Shown one piece after another: positions 34,400 through 42,858 of a stretch of 64,000 nt of DNA (positions within the stretch are counted from its first letter, which is position 1; the number at the start of each line of letters is the position of its first letter). Under the pieces are notes generated by a model. That model had not been told where the DNA came from and made no database searches. It worked only from the letters and a program-made list of their open reading frames with translations. Location of the stretch: assembly GCA_016178785.1 (NCBI GenBank), contig JACOSO010000043.1, positions 62,001 to 126,000 of the forward strand, given 5' to 3'. This stretch comes from Bacteroidota bacterium. Lineage in GTDB: Bacteria; Bacteroidota; Bacteroidia; Cytophagales; Cyclobacteriaceae. Both the position numbers and the translations under genes were made by a program.

Positions 34400-35377
34400 A
34401 TGACAAAGAATTTTGCGAATGACGTAGAGGCTGCAGATGCTCTCGCGCAAGCATACAAAAACCTAAAGACTGAGATTGCTAAGGTAATCGTGGGGCAAGA
34501 TGATGTGGTGCGACTCACACTCACAGCAATTTTTTGCCACAGTCACGCATTACTGATAGGAGTTCCTGGACTTGCGAAGACATTATTAGTACAAACTATA
34601 TCTCAGGCTCTTGATTTGCAGTTCAAGCGCATTCAGTTCACGCCAGATCTTATGCCATCCGATATTGTTGGCGCTGAAACGTTAGATAAAGAAAGGAATT
34701 TTCAATTTGTGAAAGGTCCGGTCTTTGCCAACATTGTACTTGCCGATGAGATTAACCGAACCCCACCCAAGACCCAAGCAGCCCTGCTCGAGGCCATGCA
34801 GGAAAATGCAGTGACCATTGCGGGGAATCGGTATGGGTTGCCTCAGCCTTTTTTTGTTTTGGCGACACAGAATCCAATAGAGCAGGAGGGAACATATCCA
34901 TTGCCGGAAGCACAGCTTGATCGGTTTATGTTCAATATTTTTCTGGATTACCCCACGTATGAACAAGAACTGAAAATTGTGAAAGGCACCACGGCTGATG
35001 ATGTGGTGACTGTAAATAAAATTTTGAGCGCAGAAGACATTATCACCTTTCAACACTTAGTACGTAGAGTTCCGATTGCCGATAATGTTGTGGAGTATGC
35101 AGTGAAACTTGCTACTGCCACGCGCCCGGGAAATTCTTCTGTATTGGCAAATAACTTTTTAGAATGGGGTGCAGGTCCGCGGGCCTCACAGTATATGGTA
35201 TTGGGTGCAAAATGCAATGCACTCATTCAAGGAAAATACTCGCCCGATATAGAAGATGTTCAGGCCGTAGCCAAGTCTGTTTTGCGTCATCGAATCGTTC
35301 GTAATTTCAAAGCCGAGGCCGAAGGCGAATCTGTAGATCAACTGGTTTCGAAACTGATGGAACAATTGAAATATTGA
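34400..35377 (+). CDS. MoxR-family AAA ATPase
   Basis: A 325-residue MoxR ATPase. Walker A is GVPGLAKTLLV, Walker B is VLADEINRTPPKTQAALLEAMQE, and sensor 1 is FVLATQNPIEQEGTYPLPEAQLDRF. MoxR proteins act as chaperones that insert metals or mature complexes, usually with a DUF58/von Willebrand protein encoded next door. Here no such partner follows; instead an M20 hydrolase gene begins 2 bases after the stop. Confidence 0.93.
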   Translation: MTKNFANDVEAADALAQAYKNLKTEIAKVIVGQDDVVRLTLTAIFCHSHALLIGVPGLAKTLLVQTISQALDLQFKRIQFTPDLMPSDIVGAETLDKERNFQFVKGPVFANIVLADEINRTPPKTQAALLEAMQENAVTIAGNRYGLPQPFFVLATQNPIEQEGTYPLPEAQLDRFMFNIFLDYPTYEQELKIVKGTTADDVVTVNKILSAEDIITFQHLVRRVPIADNVVEYAVKLATATRPGNSSVLANNFLEWGAGPRASQYMVLGAKCNALIQGKYSPDIEDVQAVAKSVLRHRIVRNFKAEAEGESVDQLVSKLMEQLKY

Positions 35378-35379
35378 TA

Positions 35380-36570
35380 ATGCTTCTCGATAAAATCAGA
35401 AAACTCTCACAGCAATATGCGCCAGAGGTTATCGGTTGGCGAAGGCATCTTCATTCTAATCCTGAATTATCCTACAAAGAATTCAATACAGCTAAGCTTG
35501 TTGCTGAAAGATTAAAAAACTTTGGGTTGAATCCCGTTGAAGGCGTGGCAGGCACGGGAGTCGTGGTTGTGATCGAAGGAAAAAGCCCAAGGAAAAAAAC
35601 GGTTGCACTTCGTGCTGACATGGATGCACTTCCTATTCAGGAAACAAATTCAGTAGAGTATAAGTCGCAGAATGCCGGAGTGATGCACGCCTGTGGTCAT
35701 GACGTTCATACTTCGTCTTTGTTGGGCACAGCGAAAATATTGAGTGAATTAAAAAACGAATTTGAAGGCTCTGCAAAATTGATTTTCCAACCGGGCGAAG
35801 AAAAAAATCCAGGCGGTGCATCAATGATGATAGCCGAGGGTGTTTTGGAAAACCCAAAGCCATCCGCTATCATTGGACAGCACGTGATGCCGCTGGTTCC
35901 TGTAGGCAAAGTAGGCTTTCGCGAAGGGATGTACATGGCCAGCAGCGATGAAATTTACTTACGCGTGATTGGTAAAGGTGGTCACGGTGCAGCACCCGAA
36001 TTGGCGATTGACCCCGTTGTGATCGCGTCTCACATCATCATTGCTTTGCAACAAATTATCAGCCGTAATGCGAGTCCGAAGCAACCAACCGTTTTGACTT
36101 TCGGAAAAATCGCAGCTGAAGGTGCAACCAATATCATTCCTGATGAAGTAAAGATTTCAGGCACTTTCCGTGCGCTGAATGAAGTGTGGCGCGAAGAAGG
36201 CTTGCAAAAAATAAAAAAGATGGCTGAAGGCCTTGCTGAAAGCATGGGCGGGAAATGCGAAGTGAAAATTTCCCGTGGCTATCCTTATTTGGAAAACAAT
36301 CCGGAGCTCACGCAAAGGATTCGCCAGGCTGCCGAAGAATATCTCGGAAAAGAAAATGTAGTTGATATTGAGTTGACGTTAGGCTCCGAAGATTTTGCGT
36401 ATTATTCTCATCAGGTTCCTGCATCATTTTACAGACTCGGTACTAGAAATGAAGCCAAAGGAATTACATCTTACGTGCACACACCCACCTTCGACATTGA
36501 CGAAGATGCCCTGCGCATCAGCACAGGTTTGATGGCGTGGATGGCGGTGAAAGAATTAATGGAAAAATAA
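35380..36570 (+). CDS. M20-family metallopeptidase / N-acyl-amino-acid amidohydrolase
   Basis: A 396-residue zinc amidohydrolase of the M20D group. Metal ligands are in MHACGHDVHTSSLLG, the catalytic Glu region is FQPGEEKNPGGASMMI, and a later His lies in YVHTPTFDIDED. The dimerisation domain carries GGHGAAPELAIDPV. It lacks a signal peptide, so it is cytoplasmic. Members hydrolyse N-acyl amino acids, hippurate or IAA conjugates; the exact substrate is unknown. ATG at 35380 is preferred over TTG 35374. Confidence 0.92.
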   Translation: MLLDKIRKLSQQYAPEVIGWRRHLHSNPELSYKEFNTAKLVAERLKNFGLNPVEGVAGTGVVVVIEGKSPRKKTVALRADMDALPIQETNSVEYKSQNAGVMHACGHDVHTSSLLGTAKILSELKNEFEGSAKLIFQPGEEKNPGGASMMIAEGVLENPKPSAIIGQHVMPLVPVGKVGFREGMYMASSDEIYLRVIGKGGHGAAPELAIDPVVIASHIIIALQQIISRNASPKQPTVLTFGKIAAEGATNIIPDEVKISGTFRALNEVWREEGLQKIKKMAEGLAESMGGKCEVKISRGYPYLENNPELTQRIRQAAEEYLGKENVVDIELTLGSEDFAYYSHQVPASFYRLGTRNEAKGITSYVHTPTFDIDEDALRISTGLMAWMAVKELMEK

Positions 36571-36629
36571 TTTTATCCCCTCTCTTAGTTTCCGTCCTTC
36601 GCAAAGAGCTGCTTATATTTACAATAAGC

Positions 36630-37763
36630 ATGGAAGCAACTCCCGATTTGCAAACTATTCCTCAAGACAGATTTAATTGGCGAAATTATTTTCGTAACGC
36701 AATTTATTTTTTGCTTGGACTGCTCGTGTTTTTGTTTTCTCTTGATTTAATGATCTCATCGATCTTGCAATTGGGAACCACGTTTACGGATGCCATTCTG
36801 CTTGCCACATCGAATCCGTTCACTGGCCTTTTCATTGGGTTGCTTGCTACCGCAATTATTCAAAGCAGCTCGGCAACTACATCAATTACAGTGGCGCTGG
36901 TCGCTTCAGGGTCGCTTTCATTGCAGAGTGCAGTGCCTATTATTATGGGAGCAAACATTGGTACTACTATAACGAGCACAATTGTTTCCTTAAGTTTTAT
37001 CAGTCACAAAAAAGAATTTCGGAGGGCGGTTGCCGCAGGTACCTATCACGATTTTTTTAACATCCTCACTGCACTGATTCTGTTTCCATTGGAATATAAT
37101 TTTCAGTTAATGTCTGGATTGGCCCAATACATCGCTACCAATTTTTTTCACGAGCCGACCGCGCAAATAACTACGAATTTCAAAATGCTTGGACCTGGTT
37201 TGAGTTGGCCTGTTAAATTCATTACCGATAATATTACTAATGGTTATTTACTGGCGGCTCTTTCATTGATCATGCTCTTCGGTTCGATTCTTTTTTTTAG
37301 AAAAGTGATTTCTAATGTTTTGGGTTTTGGTTCGCAGACAAAATTCAGAAGGTTCTTTTTCAAAAACCCGTTCAAGTCGTTTGGTTGGGGATTGCTCACT
37401 ACGGCCGCAATCAGATCAAGCACTGTAACTACTTCGCTTGTCGTTCCGTTGGTTGCGAAAAAAGTAATTAGGCTTCGGCAAGCGGGTGCATTTATTTTAG
37501 GCGCAAACATTGGCACCACAATCACCGCTTTTCTTGCAAGTACATTCAATTCAAATGCAGCCATCAGTATCGCCATCACGCATTTTCTCTTCAATTTTAT
37601 TGGTGTACTGTTTTTTTTCCGAACGCCTTTTTTGAAAGAGATTCCTTTTAAGCTCGCGATGGGAATTGGCAGGCTCACACTGCGTAACAGGATCATTGGC
37701 TTTCTTTATTTATTGCTGACTTTTTTCTTGATTCCGTTTTCACTCATTTTTCTTAGTCAGTAA
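36630..37763 (+). CDS. Na+/phosphate symporter-family protein
   Basis: A 377-residue membrane protein of the PNaS (NptA/SLC34-like) family with two inverted-repeat halves. Each half has the signature pair: QSSSATTSITVALVASG with GANIGTTITS, and RSSTVTTSLVVPLVA with GANIGTTITAF. About nine membrane helices. It lacks the PhoU-like tail of the YjbB type. It probably imports phosphate with Na+. ATG 36630 was chosen; the open frame upstream is not family-like. Confidence 0.92.
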   Translation: MEATPDLQTIPQDRFNWRNYFRNAIYFLLGLLVFLFSLDLMISSILQLGTTFTDAILLATSNPFTGLFIGLLATAIIQSSSATTSITVALVASGSLSLQSAVPIIMGANIGTTITSTIVSLSFISHKKEFRRAVAAGTYHDFFNILTALILFPLEYNFQLMSGLAQYIATNFFHEPTAQITTNFKMLGPGLSWPVKFITDNITNGYLLAALSLIMLFGSILFFRKVISNVLGFGSQTKFRRFFFKNPFKSFGWGLLTTAAIRSSTVTTSLVVPLVAKKVIRLRQAGAFILGANIGTTITAFLASTFNSNAAISIAITHFLFNFIGVLFFFRTPFLKEIPFKLAMGIGRLTLRNRIIGFLYLLLTFFLIPFSLIFLSQ

Positions 37764-37820
37764 GCGGGATTCTCCCTCTTTTCAACTGGTTTTCAAATCA
37801 CTATATTGCCATATCGATCC

Positions 37821-38183
37821 ATGGATATAAAAGATTCTATATTCAAATTCTTACGCCTCGATAACCTGATCAAAAGTTTATCCGGCTATGTTGAGACGCG
37901 AGTTGAATTGTTCAAGATTGAAGTTCGGGAGGAAACCATCAAAGTAGTTTCTTACGGGCTGATGATCGGTATTTGCTTTTTACTCGGGCTGCTTTTCTTA
38001 ATCTTTCTTAGCATCGGATTTGCCAACTACATTAGTACTTATTACGGCACAACATTCACTGGTTACTGGATCGTGGCGGGCACGTACGGATTGATCTTCT
38101 TGATAGTAATTTTACTTCGAAAAAACATCGGACATTTTATTGAACAACATTTGAAAGAACAGGCAAAACAAAAAGGGAAGTAG
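37821..38183 (+). CDS. Holin-superfamily (Phage_holin_3_6-like) membrane protein
   Basis: A 120-residue protein with an amphipathic N-terminal part (GYVETRVELFKIEVREE), two membrane helices (about 45-68 and 80-102) and a basic tail. This is the shape of the Phage_holin_3_6/DUF1469 family, a chromosomal protein family despite its name. No phage genes are nearby. The next gene begins 1 base after the stop and is probably its partner. Confidence 0.8.
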   Translation: MDIKDSIFKFLRLDNLIKSLSGYVETRVELFKIEVREETIKVVSYGLMIGICFLLGLLFLIFLSIGFANYISTYYGTTFTGYWIVAGTYGLIFLIVILLRKNIGHFIEQHLKEQAKQKGK

Positions 38184-38184
38184 T

Positions 38185-38568
38185 ATGGAACTGCTCGAGA
38201 CACAAGACCCCGAAAAAAAGAAACTGATCGAATCTTCGCTTCGACACAAACAGGAAATGGAACGGGAAGTGAAAGACATTTCTGATCGCTCTGAAAAAAT
38301 GTTGAAGAACGCGTTGATCATTGGTGGGGCGCTAGCTTTAACCTATGTGGTAGTAAGCCAACTTTCATCGAGTAAAACGAAGAAGAAAAAAGCAAAGCGT
38401 TCGAAGAATGTAAGCGTTGAAGATGATGAAGAAGATGAAACCCCGTCAGTATTTTCACAAATGGGAGATAAGTTGGTAAGCACGGCCACCGTTTTTTTGC
38501 TTGACTTGGCCAAAGAAAAGCTTTCTGACTATTTGCAAAACAAGAAAACGAAAGATGAAAATTCTTGA
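38185..38568 (+). CDS. Small membrane-anchored hypothetical protein
   Basis: A 127-residue protein with a charged helical N-terminus, one membrane helix (about 45-62), a Lys-rich then Glu/Asp-rich linker, and a C-terminal amphipathic segment (MGDKLVSTATVFLLDLAKEKLSDYL). Such proteins commonly follow holin_3_6 family genes in Bacteroidota. It overlaps the start of the GGGP synthase gene by 14 bases. Function unknown. Confidence 0.75.
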   Translation: MELLETQDPEKKKLIESSLRHKQEMEREVKDISDRSEKMLKNALIIGGALALTYVVVSQLSSSKTKKKKAKRSKNVSVEDDEEDETPSVFSQMGDKLVSTATVFLLDLAKEKLSDYLQNKKTKDENS

Positions 38569-39316
38569 TTCACTGCAAACAAAAAGTAAGCAAGGAAAAA
38601 AATCTATTGCTGTCCTGATCGATCCGGATAAGATCAACAACACAGCTCAGCTGGAGCCTCTTTTACGGTTGGCCGCAGAAGATTGTGTGGACTATATTTT
38701 TGTTGGCGGAAGTCTCGTCACAACTACCAATATTGGCGATGTCATCCGAACGATCAAAGAAAATGTTTCAATGCCGGTGGTGCTATTTCCAGGCAGTGCT
38801 TTACAGATTGAGCCAACGGCAGATGCCATATTATTTTTGTCGTTGATCTCGGGCCGCAATCCCGATTTGCTTATTGGTCAGCATGTGGTGGCCGCTCCGA
38901 TTTTGAAGAACAACAAACTTGAAGTGCTGCCCACGGGTTATATTTTGATCAACTCAGGCAAGACAACTTCGGTGGCGTATATCAGCAATACTACACCCAT
39001 CCCTGAGGACAAATACGCTTTAGCTGCCTGCACAGCGATGGCGGGTGAAATGCTGGGGCTGAAATTGATCTATCTGGATGCAGGGAGTGGAGCTGAACGA
39101 GAAGTGAATCAAAAAATGATCACTACTGTAAAAAAATCTGTAGATGTCCCTCTCATTGTTGGTGGTGGGATCAACACGCCACAAAAGGCATTTAATGCGC
39201 TTCAAGCCGGAGCAGATTTGATTGTAATTGGAAACGTACTTGAAAAAACTCCTGATTTGCTTACCGAAATCTCCGACAAAGTCTACGACTGGAATCAGAC
39301 GATTAACGTGAAGTAA
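38555..39316 (+). CDS. Geranylgeranylglyceryl phosphate synthase (GGGPS/PcrB family)
   Basis: A 253-residue TIM-barrel prenyltransferase. Family signatures are VGGSLVTTTNIGDVI, VLFPGSALQIEPTADA, GYILINSGKTTSVAY, YLDAGSGAE and the phosphate-binding VGGGINTPQKA. It joins sn-glycerol-1-phosphate to a polyprenyl diphosphate with an ether bond, the first step of archaeal-type lipids. Bacteroidota are known to carry group II members; the product's fate there is not well known. Translation is coupled to the upstream membrane-protein gene by overlap. Confidence 0.92.
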   Translation: MKILDSLQTKSKQGKKSIAVLIDPDKINNTAQLEPLLRLAAEDCVDYIFVGGSLVTTTNIGDVIRTIKENVSMPVVLFPGSALQIEPTADAILFLSLISGRNPDLLIGQHVVAAPILKNNKLEVLPTGYILINSGKTTSVAYISNTTPIPEDKYALAACTAMAGEMLGLKLIYLDAGSGAEREVNQKMITTVKKSVDVPLIVGGGINTPQKAFNALQAGADLIVIGNVLEKTPDLLTEISDKVYDWNQTINVK

Positions 39317-39416
39317 TTTAAGAGTGGGAAAATGTACTTACTCCTAAAAAGAAGACACTACTCATCCAAATTTCTTGGACTAAAAAATAAATGTTAGCCA
39401 CGTCATAAATCTGTCT

Positions 39417-40061
39417 ATGGACATTCTAGTCGTTGATGACCAACAAATTTTCAGAAAGGCTTTTGTTCGTCTGTTGAAAGAGGCTGTTGACCAAGGCATT
39501 AATTGTGATGAAGCGCAAAATGGTTATGAGGCAATCGAAAAAATGCAAAAGATTAAATTTGATTTGGTGTTTCTCGATGTAAGCATGCCTCGAATGGATG
39601 GCCTTGAAGCCTGTAGACACATCAGGACTGAACATCCGAAAGTACCCATCATTATTTTAACTCAATTCGACAATGAAACCCTGATATTTCACTTCTTTAA
39701 TATTGGCGTTCATTCTTTTCTATCAAAAGACGCAAATATCGATGAGCTCACGGCAGCGATTGACAGTGCTCGCAGGGAAGAAAAATATTTTCCGCCATGG
39801 ATTGACCTGATAATTCAAAAGAAAAGACATGAACTTAGCAATAACTCCTGGCAAAAAATTGAATTGTCATGTCAAGAAAAGCGGCTCCTTCAACTACTTC
39901 AAGAAGGGCACACCAGTAAAGAAATCGCTCTTGAGATGAATTTGGCCGTTAACACGATACATACTTACCGAGATAGACTTCTGGAAAAAACTAGAACTCG
40001 CAATGTTGCTCAACTAATATCCTTTGGATTCAGGATTGGGTTGCTAAAACTAGGGCAATAA
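39417..40061 (+). CDS. NarL/LuxR-type response regulator
   Basis: A 214-residue two-component regulator. The receiver domain has the acidic pair Asp7/Asp8 (LVVDDQQIF), phospho-acceptor Asp54 (LVFLDVSMPRMDG), Thr in IIILTQFD and Lys in SFLSKDAN. The C-terminal LuxR helix-turn-helix is SCQEKRLLQLLQEGHTSKEIA followed by NTIHTYRDRLLEKT. No histidine kinase gene is adjacent, so it is an orphan here. The C10 protease gene follows by about 80 bases. Confidence 0.94.
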   Translation: MDILVVDDQQIFRKAFVRLLKEAVDQGINCDEAQNGYEAIEKMQKIKFDLVFLDVSMPRMDGLEACRHIRTEHPKVPIIILTQFDNETLIFHFFNIGVHSFLSKDANIDELTAAIDSARREEKYFPPWIDLIIQKKRHELSNNSWQKIELSCQEKRLLQLLQEGHTSKEIALEMNLAVNTIHTYRDRLLEKTRTRNVAQLISFGFRIGLLKLGQ

Positions 40062-40143
40062 GTGTACGTCTGAAAAATGAGACGTTGATCAAATCATGTG
40101 AATGCTCTTATTTGCTGACTTGTTCAAATGCTCTCAACCCCCA

Positions 40144-41676
40144 ATGATCATGAAAAGTAACCTACTCCTCTCCATCTTTACCTTCTTATTTTTGTTCATC
40201 ATCTTCCAAAGCTGCCAAGACAACGGAGTGACTTCTTCAAAAAATAAGGTTGAACTTACAAACGAGGAAATGACTAGGCTTGTGTTACTCGATACAAGTT
40301 ATGTTTATCCTGAAGCAGATGGTCACGAGCTAGCACTGAACATATCCTCCAAGTTCCTCAACAACAAAGATGGAATCATGCGGACGATATCAAATTTCAT
40401 ATCAGTTCCGTCTCTCTACCGCACAACAGGTAAAACGCTTATCAAAACTGATTTTGCCGTTTCTAAACCTAACACACCCTCGCTTTATATAGCAAATTTT
40501 AAAGACGAGAAAGGTTACGTTGTTATTTCGGCAGATAAGCGTGCTCACGAAGTTTTGGCGGTTGTAGGCGGAGGAACAATCGATCAAACAGCCCATATTG
40601 GTCTGCGTATTTTCTTAGAAAATGCAGTAAAGCATGTTGATGAGAAGGTGGCACAACTTGAGTCCTTGAGGGGAGATAAAATTTTTAACAGCATGGTTGC
40701 TAAACTTGAGGCTTCTTTAAATTCCAAACAGGGAGACTCGAAACCAGTCAAAGACGGAAGAGTAGCAAATGTCCCATGTCAACAGCAGCAAAAACTTCAT
40801 GTGCCCGGTCAGGTATTATCATGTGATCCGGGCTGCACGGCTTACACTACAACAACACCTATTGCCACGATGAATGTTACAAACTACGTTACTGCGCCTT
40901 TACTTACAACTCTTTGGCATCAAGGTCCACCATATAATAATGGACAGCCTGATGCTGGTTGCACTTCAGGATACGTCTGTGGCGTAAATCAAAAATACTT
41001 GGCAGGCTGTGTCGCTATTGCAGAAGGGCAAGTTGTGGCATATTTCAATGCAAAAAAGTATGCAAATTGGCAGACGATTGTGGGAAAAAGTTGCTCAAGT
41101 TATACAACTGACGAGTCAAATACAGTCGCTGATTTAGCCCATTCTATTTACCTGGATTATGGCATCTATGTAAAAAGGAATTGTGATGAAACAGGAGCAG
41201 GTTTTAATATTGGCGATTTCCAATTTACAAACCCGCGTGGCATTTCGGGGAGATATGGATTGGTTCAAGGTGAGTGGAGAAGCTGGAATACCGGGGATAT
41301 CCGCAATTCTCTTGCAAACGGCAGCCCAGTTGTAATTCAAGGTACGTTGAACCTTTGTTGTTTCATTTGGTGCTGGGGATGTGGGGGTGGGCACGAGTGG
41401 GTAATTGATGGCATGCGCGACCTTGGAGTGCAAACGACCTATAGGGTTATCACAACGTACACAGGCACAGGCTGTCCTCCAGATTGGAATTCAACGTATA
41501 CCAGCACTTCTACCACTGCAACACAGATACACCAAAACTGGGGATGGGGCCCCGGTCGCGGCAGCGGCCCATCTGATTGGTATGCTCAAGACTGCTTTCA
41601 ATCTAATGTACCAGTTGGCAGAGATATTAATTTTAATCATGCCAACTACATCGTGGCTTATATTACACCACTTTAA
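40144..41676 (+). CDS. C10 (streptopain-like) cysteine protease lipoprotein
   Basis: A 510-residue lipoprotein: signal peptide with Cys24 (IIFQSC), a Spi-type propeptide (about 40-175, KGYVVISADKRAHEVLAVVG), then a peptidase C10 domain. Cys289 (LAGCVAIAEGQVVAYF) and His417 (GGGHEWVIDGM) form the dyad, with WGW in HQNWGWGPG; PLLTTLWHQGPPYNN is the typical domain start. The C-terminal part is unusually rich in Cys, Trp and Gly (CCFIWCWGCGGGHE). It is probably a surface-exposed or periplasmic secreted protease. No type IX C-terminal domain is seen. Confidence 0.9.
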   Translation: MIMKSNLLLSIFTFLFLFIIFQSCQDNGVTSSKNKVELTNEEMTRLVLLDTSYVYPEADGHELALNISSKFLNNKDGIMRTISNFISVPSLYRTTGKTLIKTDFAVSKPNTPSLYIANFKDEKGYVVISADKRAHEVLAVVGGGTIDQTAHIGLRIFLENAVKHVDEKVAQLESLRGDKIFNSMVAKLEASLNSKQGDSKPVKDGRVANVPCQQQQKLHVPGQVLSCDPGCTAYTTTTPIATMNVTNYVTAPLLTTLWHQGPPYNNGQPDAGCTSGYVCGVNQKYLAGCVAIAEGQVVAYFNAKKYANWQTIVGKSCSSYTTDESNTVADLAHSIYLDYGIYVKRNCDETGAGFNIGDFQFTNPRGISGRYGLVQGEWRSWNTGDIRNSLANGSPVVIQGTLNLCCFIWCWGCGGGHEWVIDGMRDLGVQTTYRVITTYTGTGCPPDWNSTYTSTSTTATQIHQNWGWGPGRGSGPSDWYAQDCFQSNVPVGRDINFNHANYIVAYITPL

Positions 41677-41710
41677 CTTATTTAATAAACTCCTTAACTT
41701 TGTATCCAAC

Positions 41711-42235
41711 ATGAGATACCATCCAGCAAGCCAATTTATTGGATGCATCACCTTAATAATGGTTGGCTGGATTTTATTGTTGTCTTCTTGTGCAAACCGG
41801 CCCATCCCCCAGCCCCCCCCTGCTTATATATTAATAAGCATTTTTTATAAAACATCAGGCGGTGTAGATTTATTAAACCCCAGCTCACAAAATTCCTTTA
41901 AAAAAAAGGACCTGAATGTGATAAGTAAAATTAATATCAATGGTGAAGTGAAGGAAATGCAATTCAACGGCAATGAGAATGGCATCGATATTGGTGTGGA
42001 TGGCACCACTAGTTTCAATTATTTCGAGCTTGCAGTTCCCACGAATGCCGGGGTAACCCCAATCGCAACGTACATTCGACTCAGCCCTTCAATAACAGAT
42101 ACTGTCACCTACTCATTTTCCAGTCCAAAGTATCCCTATTTTCCCGATAAGATTTATTACAATAAGTCATTAGTCTGGGAAATTATTAATACTAAACCTA
42201 ATGGTTTTTGGCCATCGATAACCATAATCAAATAG
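41711..42235 (+). CDS. Hypothetical lipoprotein with poly-C tract
   Basis: A 174-residue lipoprotein (LLLSSC) starting 34 bases after the protease stop. After the lipid Cys comes a Pro-rich stretch (RPIPQPPPA) encoded partly by eight C in a row, then a beta-rich domain (about 50-174) with no recognised motif. It may be linked to the protease upstream, since C10 proteases are often followed by inhibitor genes, but no Spi-like motif is seen. A slip in the C run would shift the frame. Unrecognised family. Confidence 0.65.
   Translation: MRYHPASQFIGCITLIMVGWILLLSSCANRPIPQPPPAYILISIFYKTSGGVDLLNPSSQNSFKKKDLNVISKININGEVKEMQFNGNENGIDIGVDGTTSFNYFELAVPTNAGVTPIATYIRLSPSITDTVTYSFSSPKYPYFPDKIYYNKSLVWEIINTKPNGFWPSITIIK
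41813..41820 (+). repeat. Poly-C tract (8 C) inside lipoprotein gene
   Basis: Eight C in a row, with five more C just before (41806-41810), 34 codons after the ATG. A run of this length in a moderate-GC genome is a candidate slippage site. Confidence 0.6.
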
Positions 42236-42315
42236 AACGCTGCGATCCTTTATACTTTTCAGCTAGCCAGGAGAGAATTAAAACTTAGCTTCGTTCATGA
42301 AGGCATTTCGTACTT

Positions 42316-42858
42316 TCACTTTATCGAGATTTTTTCAGGAACCAAACTTGCCGTTGAGAATTTCCTCTTCAAGAGGAGTAAATCGCTCTGTGCCTCGAGC
42401 CTCGTAAAATACCTGCCAACAATCACCCGAAATTTAGGCTGTTCGTATTTAACACTTGCAGTTAACTCTGGCACTTCTTCTTTCATTTTCTTCATTGCGT
42501 TCATCGCATCTTCTTTCTTCTGTCCTGAATAAATTTGAATGGTAAACCCATCCAGGAACTTGCGTGTAAGATTAAATCGATCGATGCTGTCAAGCACGAC
42601 ATCTACTTTCGCATTGATATTTTTTGTGGGGCTAACCTCATGCTTAATTTCTTTAACCGTATCATTTTTTTTGGATTCGACAGGCAATTCCACTTTTGGT
42701 CTTAGCTTCGAAAGATCTTCGTAATAAGGCTTACCGTTTTTTTGAGCAACGGATGAGCAGCTTGTAACGATAAAGAATACAGGAGTCAGAATGAAGAATT
42801 TAGAATAGCGCTGGAGCCATTCTGTATTCTGTATTCTGATTTCTGACTTCTTTTCCAT
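42316..42858 (-). CDS. SPOR-domain lipoprotein
   Basis: About 180 residues. A long basic N-terminus and a hydrophobic core end at VTSC, a lipobox. A linker rich in Lys/Glu/Val is followed by a SPOR domain (about 105-180: GFTIQIYSGQKKEDAMNAM, then FRVIVGRYFTRLEAQ), which binds denuded septal peptidoglycan. The N-terminal region through the signal core is encoded by a heptad repeat (42773-42852). Its ATG shares bases with the secA stop (42858), with a second ATG at 42861. Confidence 0.85.
   Translation of the reverse strand: MEKKSEIRIQNTEWLQRYSKFFILTPVFFIVTSCSSVAQKNGKPYYEDLSKLRPKVELPVESKKNDTVKEIKHEVSPTKNINAKVDVVLDSIDRFNLTRKFLDGFTIQIYSGQKKEDAMNAMKKMKEEVPELTASVKYEQPKFRVIVGRYFTRLEAQSDLLLLKRKFSTASLVPEKISIK
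42773..42852. repeat. Heptad-periodic inverted-arm repeat inside SPOR gene
   Basis: On the plus strand the left arm has five 7-base units around AGAAT (such as CAGAATG, TAGAATA; 42773-42807). A 10-base spacer is followed by five units around ATTCTG (CATTCTG, TATTCTG twice; 42818-42852). The arms are reverse complements as words. It covers most of the signal-peptide code. Confidence 0.7.

Noticed and set aside
37821-38568. Prophage suggested by the holin-like protein
   Set aside because: No capsid, tail, integrase or lysin genes are nearby, and this family is commonly chromosomal.
40066-40085. Hairpin ACGTCT-N8-AGACGT after the response regulator
   Set aside because: Only a 6-bp stem and no T run; too weak to call a terminator.
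41405-41710. Long upstream extension of the poly-C lipoprotein frame
   Set aside because: It overlaps the C10 protease gene in another frame; the lipobox places the start at 41711.
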